From: Isoetes taiwanensis
Taxonomy: Eukaryota > Streptophyta > Lycopodiopsida > Isoetales > Isoetaceae
Length of the DNA stretch: 64,000 bases
NCBI GenBank assembly: GCA_021234155.1
Contig: JAJEKV010000052.1
Location: forward strand, 8,543,358 to 8,607,357
Direction of reading: 5' to 3'
A program made the position numbers and the translations under genes. This document shows positions 56,023 through 64,000 of the stretch, in pieces. A model generated the notes under the pieces. The model was not told the DNA's origin. It saw only the letters and a list, made by a program, of their open reading frames with translations, and made no database searches. The first letter of the stretch is position 1. The number at the start of each line of letters is the position of its first letter.

Positions 56023-57707
56023 TGCGGACGCCCCCCTACTCGCATACGGCGCCCTCACCGTGATACAAACAGAGTTCATCCCCATACCAAACTCCATGCT
56101 AATACAGGGCCCTCCACATGACACCGCAAACCGTGACGGGTTCCGGGGAAGAGTGGAAGGGTCATTGCACCCCGCCTCCCTCGGGGCCTACCTAGCCGCT
56201 GGAAGGCGTAAACATACATGTCGTAGAGCACATACATCAACATCGATGACCATCAATGAAGGATGGTCCTCCACATATCTGCATAGACAACGATCAAGAC
56301 ATCACATAGGGAATCCTACCCAAGGCTCGCATACATGTGGATGGACCGACAAGCTTGGGTCTCCCCGTGAGTTCATTGCGCATGTAATTCATGGCAATGG
56401 ATTTGGGCGGGCATAAGAACATGGCCTAGGGTTGTCCACTCCATCCGCCCCTCCCCCCTGCACACTTTGCGTAGTAGGCTGAAAAGTGTTGGGACTGATC
56501 AGTAGCCACGGGATGCATAGCCGAGGGGCTATATCCTGGGTTACATCTCCCCCGCCCGATGGGGCGTGTAGGGATCTCTCCCTCCGTAGATCTACAATGT
56601 CACTCAAGGTGACTAGAGGGCCACCGCCCCGTATTCGACTTGAACTCAATGGAAGGTCATATTCACCACCTCACGAGTGTCGAGCCCATGCCTTGCCCAC
56701 ACGCAGCAAGCCATTAGACCTAGTCACACGGTGACCCCTAAGCATTACTAACACACCATAGGGGTCGCTCAAGAGTCGAAACATGAACCTCCTTATAAGC
56801 CGCCTCGCCCCCTTCACCCACAACCGTGTGTGGCTCTTGTGGCACAAAGCCGCATCTACAAGCAGTGCTAGAGAGGCTACTCTAGGAGCATCAACTACAA
56901 AGCTTTAGGTCTCTACCCCCTTCCCAATACAAGGAGTTCACAGAGATACATCATCCATATACATCACGTAAGAACTAAAGAACAAGATCTAATCTATATC
57001 ATAGAGTTAGGTTCTTTAGTTAGAATCTGCTATCTAGAGTTCTAGAGGGTCGCTATGGGCAATCTAATAGGCTAAACCTCACCGATTCAATGCCTAAAAT
57101 AGGGTTTAGACTATCTAATTGGCCAAATACCTGATCCTTGAGGGGCTCCTCCTCGACCGAGCTCGACCATCCTGCCAAACGCCGAATCTCGAGGAACTAA
57201 GGATGCAATTCTCCCGTGCAGAAGTTCGATGCGTTTTTGGTGCTGAGGCAGCCAAAACAGAGTTCTAAAGCCCTAAAATCGAAAATTAGGTTAGTTAGGG
57301 TTTCCAACCCTATATAGACAAGGGGGTGGTTAGGGTTTCCAATTATCCCCTTTGGCATGTGGGATAATTGGTAATGGGCCCACTTGCCTTTAAGGGCTAG
57401 GTGGCCAAATGTGCCCACATGGAAATGTGTGCACATTAATGAATGTGTACATTGGAAAATGTGCACATTAATTGCACCTATGGGTATGGCCCACTTGGCA
57501 TCAAGTGGCCACATGGAAATGTGTGCCCACATTAATGTGTACATTGGAAAATGTGCACATTAATACTAATGCACATTCTTAGCAAGTTGCCCCTGGGGCT
57601 ACCCACTTGGCTATACGCTGGCGCACATCGCCAATCGGGGTGGCGGTACGCGTGGCGTGGCAAAGATAATATACGCCCCGAGAGCGATACCGTGGCCGAA
57701 CGCCACA
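56023..57707 (-). repeat. 3' LTR of element 2
   Basis: 1685 bp from TGCGGACGCCC to GAACGCCACA, with a polypurine tract right after it. Homologous in parts to the LTRs of element 1 and to 54046-55150. Internal short repeats of the type aatgtgtacattggaaaatg occur near 57430-57570. Confidence 0.75.
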
Positions 57708-57720
57708 TTCTCCCCACCTT
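57708..57720 (-). promoter_or_regulatory. Polypurine tract of element 2
   Basis: The minus strand reads AAGGTGGGGAGAA directly before the LTR, one base different from the tract of element 1. Confidence 0.8.
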
Positions 57721-58576
57721 GAAATGATGATGTCCGCAAAGATCGCGGGTTCTCCCCACCTTGGGATCTTCCTAACCCCGCAATCAACCCGATGCATACG
57801 ATATACTATTATAATACTTACACATTTATTACGATTACCTTAAGGTAATACTTTTATCACATTATTATATTATAAAATAACTTATCAATTCACTACATTA
57901 CTAACACATTACTCCAACATTCCCTTAACATTACTATTAAGTTTATCAAAATTTTAAAATTACGCCCGAGGCATCTCTTTTCATTCCTTGCAACACATTC
58001 CAACAAAATTTGTGTTGCAAGTCTTCGTAGTCCCACCTCCTTGCCCCTCCCGAGCCTCACGCCTCGGCAGTGTCGACACTACGCTAGTACCATTTAATTA
58101 TTAATTAAAATTTTTGGTTATATGGTGACCACCCCACCTATCTACATGGATGCATGGCTAATCTCCCAAATGTAGGAAGAGGGTGAATCTTCCATTATGG
58201 CCGCGAGACAAATACTACATGCCTATATGCCGCCATGCCTACACCTCTAGTTGCCCAACAGGAGGATATCCTTCTCGCGTGGGGCGCTGGCGGATAGATT
58301 CCTCCTATCAAAGCATATATGGGGCTAAAGGTGCTTTTCCTATCAATGCATTCCTCAATGACCTCCTTTCTTCGAGGTCGCCTACTCCCCGGGGACGTAA
58401 GTAGACTTTCTAATCTACCTTCCACTCGCCTAAGCGGAAACGCCGGTCATGCCTACATTGACATTACACCACGCCTAGAGATCACCGTAGTGGTCCCATC
58501 ATCGGTAACAACGCATGCGACCCATACTAAGCGTATGTGGCATGCGTAGATTAATCTTAACTATACAAGAATTAAC
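57721..58576. other. Noncoding 3' region of element 2
   Basis: AT-rich near 57800-58000; no gene seen. Confidence 0.4.
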
Positions 58577-61500
58577 CTACACAAATCGACATGCCTCGAG
58601 CCGATTTCTTCTGAGATGACCTTGCCGCCCCATTGCTCCATAAACCGTGGGTACCGCTTTTACTAAATCTTTCTTAAGTACCCACGTGGCGCCTTCCACC
58701 TGGTAAGTGTTTCCACTTGACCAAATACCGGAGGAATTCGATCTCCTCGCTTTTCTTGAAAGCTTTATCAAGAATCAATTCTCGAACTATTTCCACCGTT
58801 CCTCCGCTCATTTCCAACAAATAAGTTGGCGAATCCAAGACTTCGCCCGATTTGGGGTGTGCTTCTTCAAAGAACTCACGTGGAAGACCTTATGAATCTT
58901 TAGGTGTGCCGGGCAAGTCTAGCTTGTAGGCTTGATTGCCTAGTTTCTCGACTATTCCGAAAGGTCCAGCCCACCTTGGAGCAAGCTTCTTGCAATTGCC
59001 GATCCCCAGAAGCCACCGCTTCACCTTAATCTTGAGCCAAACATCATCTCCAACTTTGAACTCTCTATCGTTCGATGCTTGCCTACGATGCTCTTTTGAT
59101 CTACTTCTTGCGCTAGCGATAGCCACGAACTTCCTCTACAAGCCGCCGATATCGGCCAACATCTGCCGCTAAACTTCCACTTTTGACACGGGTTGTGCCA
59201 AGTGTCCGAGTTAGGCAATCGAGCAGCCGTAATTGATCATAAACGGCGCCACATTTGGGATGATTCCCCTTGGTGCTATTGTATGCAAACTCCACCAAGT
59301 GAATAAATTCTTCCCACATACCTTGCTTATTCCGCATATAGTTTCGTAGCATGTCCTCTAAAATCCTCGTTGGTCCGCCTCCGCCTCGCCATCCGTCTGA
59401 GGATGATATGCCGTGCTCATGGATAGCTTCGTCTCGATCGTCGCAAAGAGGTCTTGCCAAAAGGCTCATGAACTTCGATCCCCGTCGAGATGATCTCCTT
59501 GGCATGCCATGAAGCCTCAAGATCTCTTTGGTGAAGAGCTTTGTCAGATCCATGGTCAGATTCTGTGGTTCCGCAAGGCACAAAATGTGCCATCTTCGAC
59601 AACTTGTCGACCACTACCATTAAGGCATCCTTGCCTCTCGGCCGTTTTGGGAGTCCCGTGATGAAATCCATGCTGATTACCTCCCACTTAGCGCTTGGCA
59701 CCGCTTAATGGCTCTAATGCCCCGAATTAAGCCGCTCGCCGTTCGTCACGGGCATAGCCGACATTCCTTGATGTAGCGAAGCTATTTGCTTCTTCATTCC
59801 CGCCAATAATAGCCGCCGCGCGACTTTGAAATATGTTTTCATGAATCCCGCATGGCCAGCTATTGGGTCAAGCGCGTCATGGAGGATCAACTTCCTTACA
59901 CCCGATCATTCGCACGCACAACTTGTTCTTATGGTATAACAGTTGCCTTCCTTCTTATAATGCTTGAAGGCCTCCCCGCTCTTTATCCGTTCTAGCCTCC
60001 TTAGAAAGGCTTGCCCATACTTCCTTGAAATCCACGTCCGCTGGCAAGGACTCTTCAATCCTCTTACCAAAGTCGCCGGAGAGCGTCCGAAATTGCATTG
60101 CAATGCACTCTAGTTGTCGGGATGCCTTGAAAGCGCATCTGCTACCACATTGAGCTTCCCTTGTACTATATATCAAAGTCATATTCTTCGAGGAACTCCA
60201 TCCATCTCCGCTGCCTCGAGATTAAGGTGTGGTTGCGTGAATACATATTGGAGGCTCGATGGTCGGTATCCAATTGGAACTTCCTTCCCAAGAGATAATG
60301 CCTCCATATTCTTAATGCCCCCGACAACCGCAAGCAACTCCTGATCGTAAGTTGGGTAGCGTCCCTGGCCGCTCATCTTCCCCGAATCATACGCTACCAC
60401 ACGCTCTTCTTGCATAAGCACCGCACCAGTAGCTATCTTACTCGCATCCGATGCTACAAGCTTATCTTTCTCCCGGTCCGGGGGTTAAGATCGGGCTGTT
60501 GTTAAAGCTTCCTTCAACAATTCAACCCCTTTTGGGCTTTCTTGTGCCAATGCTCTACCCAATCTTTCACCCTTCTCTCGCCCCTCGCCGTCTGTTAATC
60601 CGGGCTGCTATCTTAGCAAAGTTCTTTACTTAACTTCCTCAGAGTACCGCTAGGCCGAGGAAACTTCTGACTTCATGCACATTCTTCGGCCGCCGCCACC
60701 GAATGACGGCTTCAATCTTGGCGGGGTCCGTTGAGATGCCTTCTCACGAGATCACATGACCTAGATATTCCACCTTTTCTCAAGGCGGCGACACTTCGAC
60801 AACTTGGCGCATAACCGGTGCCTCTTCAACTTTTCTAGCACCCTTCTCAAGTGTTGTAATGCGTGCTCTTCAAGGGATCTGCTATACACCAAAATGTCGC
60901 AAAAGAAAACAATCACAAAGGTGTCCAGAACTCCCGAAGATATCGCTCATGAGCCTCATGAACGCTAAGGGGGCATTTGATAAGCCGAAAGGCATTACCG
61001 CGGAACTCATAATGCCCATACCGCTGCTCAAGGCGGTCTTATGGATGTCTTCTTCCTTTATCCCGATCCGATGATAACCTCGACCTTAAGTCGATTTTGG
61101 AGAAGATCTTTGCACCTTGGAGCTGATCCATCAAGTCGCCCGATCTTGGAAGCGATACTTGTTCTTAATGGTGTGCTTATTCAACTGCCTATAGTCTATG
61201 CACATTCTCAAAGATCCATCCTTCTTCTTGACAAAAAAGAATGGGCGCCCAAACGGCGGTAGACACTAGGTCTAATGAAACCTAGGTCGAAAGCAGCCCC
61301 GCAAATCGCTTCTTCAAATCCGATAACTCCCGTGTTGTCATTCTATATGGAGCCTTGCTTGTTGGCTTTGTTCCCGGTTCGAAAGTGCTATCTCGCACTC
61401 GACTCCCCTATAAGGAGGGGAGCCGCTTGATCTCATCCGAAAGAGGTCATGGAACTCCGTGATTAGCCGAGATACTTGCTTCGCAACTTGTCGAGCGCTG

Positions 61501-61997
61501 TTGTCTTTTTGCTTCCTTCCGATTCGCTCACTAATCTCAAGCTTGAAGATGTATGCCACTTGCTCACTCTTGATGCACTTGAACAGTTGCTTAGAAGACA
61601 TGCACCGCATGATGGGAACAACTTCCTTACCTGTTATCTCAATGATCTTGCCGCCGGGCGCTGGGAAGGTCACCTTCCGCTTCCACAACCGATAATGGCC
61701 CCTCGCTGCCCAAGGTACTCCATTCCTATGATCAAGTCATACTTTCCAATGCCCATTACTTCTGCTCCCATCCGATATTAATCCCCGGGTAAGTCGATGT
61801 CGGTTAATTCTCTTGCCCGCCGCCCTTTTTTTACCGCACCACTTGCTAAAACAACGGGTCTTGGTTTTGACTTTAGCGGCTTCAACTTCAACATCCGAAC
61901 CATTCTGGGGATGCAAAGTTATGGCTACTTCCCCGAGTCTATCAAGACTATGAAGGACTTAGCTTTAGCCTTCCCTACCGTGGAAATTACCTTATAA
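58577..61997 (-). pseudogene. pol of element 2: protease, RT, RNase H, integrase, chromodomain
   Basis: Protease box (LIDSGK, then HNFASP after a frameshift) near 61905-61950; RT ([27 protein letters not shown]) at about 60900-61240; RNase H (ERVVAYDSGKMSGQGRYPTY, DQELLAVV) at 60180-60430; integrase ([36 protein letters not shown]) at 59417-59701; GPF motif (RWAGPFGIVEKLGNQAYKL) near 58940; chromodomain entry (VKWKHLP) near 58700. Frames change every 100-300 bp through short indels, many in or beside GC-rich tracts such as gccgcc. Not functional as read. Confidence 0.88.
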
Positions 61998-62099
61998 TCG
62001 GCTCTCTGCTTGCTCAGATCTATTGCGCAAAGATGTGACACTCACCCTGAATGTAGTCGCTGGCCTCTTCGCCGCCGCCGTCCGGCCAGGGCGCCCCAA

Positions 62100-63366
62100 T
62101 CTCCCAACTCCGCTAGAGCCGCACTCATGACGTAGGGGCGCTTTGGTTGTCCTATGGCCCGGCTGGAAGCACCCGAAGTAAACCGCTTTTTTCTATGCAC
62201 TCCGCTGCCTCTTTTCCTTGGGCATCGCTTTGCAAAAGGATTGCACCGCTTTGGAGTAGTTTGACTTCTCCCCGCTTGTCCTTGAAGGACACCTGCTTCT
62301 TCTCCCCGCCGCTTCCCCGGTTCCCACCATATTGGGTTCTAGCCGACCTGGACCGCTGCCCCGGGCTATAGCTTCCCTCGTCAGCCTTTGCCTTTCTCCC
62401 CCGAAGTAGTGCCGCTTTGTGCCCGCTATTCGAGGTCCCGTCCCACCGCAAGCTTATAGCCTTGGATTCTCGCTCGATATCGTCCTAGGGTTTATTGCTC
62501 TCACAAGCTTGCGGATCTCCTCATTCAGCCCCTCGATATAGCTTTCATCGCATGCTTCTCTCCCAACTTCGCACATACAACCTTAGCCTCATGAATTCCT
62601 CTCAGATATTTCTGAACTGATTTGTTGCCTTGTCGCAACCGTAAAAACTGGCCGCATCATGCCGACTTATGTTCCCTTGAACGTAATGGCGCTTTGAAGG
62701 CTTTAGCAAACTTTCTCGAACTTACAAGCATCCCCGCTAAGCCGTGTGCCTTTGCATACCCCTTCCACCAAATCCGAAGCGGCTCCTTTCAAGTTGGCTG
62801 TTGCAACTCGCTTTGTCCTTATCCTTCATGCCATAAGCATTTCCGACTTTCGCCATCTCGTCCCAAACCATGCCTCTCTTCCAAGCCTGACTGTTTCTCC
62901 CCGAGAACTGTTCCCAGCTCCTGCCTTCCATACATTGCCCAAAGGGGAATCTACCTTCTTCTGGTAGTCGGAGGCCCCGTATCTCTTTGTCGCCCCTTCC
63001 GGCTCGGCTCCGCCTTTTCTCCGTTTCGCCTCGAAAGCCTGCTTCTTCCTCTTCCTCGAAGCCTGAGTCCGAAGTTCGAACTTGAGCTCGAAGATTCCTG
63101 ACCGGGGATCTCCCCTTCTTGCTCCTCTTCTTGTCCCTTCCTTCCCTCCGAGCCGATGCTTGCGAATCGAGCATTGCCCACCGAACCCACTCCCTCGCTT
63201 GCACCTGGACAAGAATGCCTTTATCCGCTCAGATCCGGCCCTCATCCGGGCTATCTCCCCGCCTGGGGTCATGGGTTCCCTATCTTCAAATAGGTTCCTT
63301 GCCGGGGTGGTCTCAAGGGTTTGCTCTTCTATAAGGTCTCGCAGCTTGTCGCTCCTCAAGCTTTAG
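62100..63366 (-). pseudogene. gag of element 2
   Basis: A degenerate zinc knuckle (CFQPGHRTTK) near 62120-62180 and a basic, charged frame at 62826-63359 (starting MRSDKLRDLIEEQTLE) in the position of gag. The open frame is rich in R/K/E/G, which may partly reflect frame changes. The capsid segment is hard to follow. Confidence 0.65.
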
Positions 63367-63553
63367 CCCCTCTAGCTGCATCCACAAGTGATTAATGGCT
63401 ATATGGTTAGTTCCATTTGTTTTCTTGCATTGTTTATGTTTGTTGGTATAATTGTGGGGCAAAATACATCAACAAAACATTTAAAGTGCAAAGCAGAATT
63501 GTATTTATATATCATGTAATATTTTAGATACAAAAAGTCTCCGGATCAAGAGT
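63367..63553. other. Spacer between gag and ORF-B homologue, element 2
   Basis: AT-rich, noncoding. No ORF-C equivalent and no primer-site relic seen. Confidence 0.4.
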
Positions 63554-63992
63554 CTAACTAGTCTTGAAATCGCCGGTAAGAAGGGTTGTCTTCAAGAAAC
63601 TTCTTAACTTGGGCCGCCCCTACCGAAAGTGACCCAAGTTCCCCGATGATGCTTGCCGGGCGAGCCTCCCCGGATGGCTCTCACCGTGTCTTCTACTCAA
63701 GGGTCGGATGTAAGGGCCGCAGCCATCGCTAATCTCCCCGACGTTCTGGTGGGGATGGCGTCGAAGAGGTCAAGTGCCATTGCCCTCTTGACTAAGACAA
63801 AGATAGTCGACATTTGTCGCTATTCGAGCATGCTTGCCGGCTCGAGAGTGCAATCAGCATAAACACTCCTTCTTCGCCCCTAGATCGAACTTGCGGTGAA
63901 TTACCGCTATTCTCCCATCCATCGCGGGTAAGTAGTACCGGCGACCAATCGCTGTGTGTCGCCCGAAGCTTCTCCGCTTGTTTGGCCTCCAA
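63554..63992 (-). pseudogene. ORF-B homologue of element 2 (C-terminal part)
   Basis: Reading through frameshifts on the minus strand: RRYYLPAMDGRIAVIHRKFD, LGAKKECL, STIFVLVKRAMALDLFDAI, GRLAMAAALTSDP. These match FFLSAFRQGQVLFVARDLG and LTYVLVRRDLALTALGQDI, MKLLTAAPLAV of ORF-B in element 1, in the same order and at the same place upstream of gag. The end (KKFLEDNPSYRRFQD, stop at about 63556) differs from the proline-rich end of ORF-B. It continues past the window edge. This shows that ORF-B is an inherited gene of this retrotransposon family. Confidence 0.65.
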
Positions 63993-64000
63993 ATTGTCAG

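Larger units (their letters stand above)
56023..64000 (-). mobile_element. Second Ty3/gypsy chromovirus, decayed, cut by the window edge (element 2)
   Basis: From left: 3' LTR 56023-57707, polypurine tract 57708-57720, integrase/chromodomain, RNase H, RT, protease, gag, then an ORF-B homologue at the right edge. Same gene order and strand as element 1 and related throughout, but much more decayed. The 5' LTR, primer site and any ORF-A lie beyond 64000. Confidence 0.88.

Noticed and set aside
1-64000. CRISPR arrays, rRNA or tRNA genes
   Set aside because: No spaced identical repeats of array type; no rRNA-like or cloverleaf sequence recognised by eye.

Overview
This window is nuclear DNA of a land plant with a large, transposon-rich genome. 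The evidence is GT-AG introns, two SLAH2/3-type S-type anion channel genes, a broken 4-coumarate:CoA ligase, a broken AP2/ERF domain, and plant chromoviruses, Copia, LINE, MULE, hAT and Helitron remains. The species cannot be fixed. A fern, other seed-free plant or gymnosperm would fit the mix, but that is inference.

Layout. 1-3080: a 4CL pseudogene in otherwise unassigned DNA. 3081-16031: one complete Ty3/gypsy chromovirus on the minus strand (about 12.9 kb), with 1.6 kb LTRs, a 5-bp target duplication (ctacc), an initiator-tRNA-Met primer site and a polypurine tract. Its gag-pol, with a chromodomain after integrase, fills the left half. Between the 5' LTR and gag lies about 3.5 kb of extra coding sequence in three blocks, called here ORF-A, ORF-B and ORF-C. 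The C-terminus of ORF-A is a clear histone H3 fold. 16032-18910: minisatellites and two hairpins upstream of the first SLAH gene (18911-21114, plus strand, four exons). 21160-28910: a mosaic of Copia, Helitron, Copia and MULE pieces. 32519-36120: a truncated gypsy element, the N-terminal half of a hAT transposase and an AP2/ERF relic. 36700-42239: two LINE relics, the first split by a small Mutator-like MITE. 42240-47470: mostly unassigned sequence with a local duplication. 47503-48581: a short hAT element with perfect target duplications. 49146-51397: the second SLAH gene, minus strand, with the same exon structure. 54046-64000: a truncated LTR, an unidentified exon pair and a second, badly decayed chromovirus (minus strand) that runs off the right edge.

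How it fits together. The two SLAH genes form a tail-to-tail inverted duplicate pair that also shares promoter and 3' UTR sequence; the 28 kb between them is largely transposon debris. The most unusual content is the chromovirus lineage. Element 1 encodes a histone H3 fold fused behind a novel N-terminal region and charged coiled coil, in the same element as a chromodomain integrase. Element 2 has a homologue of ORF-B at the same place upstream of gag, so the accessory module belongs to the family and is not a one-off insertion. No whole-element coding set is intact: gag-pol of element 1 has stops and frameshifts, ORF-A has one stop and one frameshift, and ORF-B has one frameshift.
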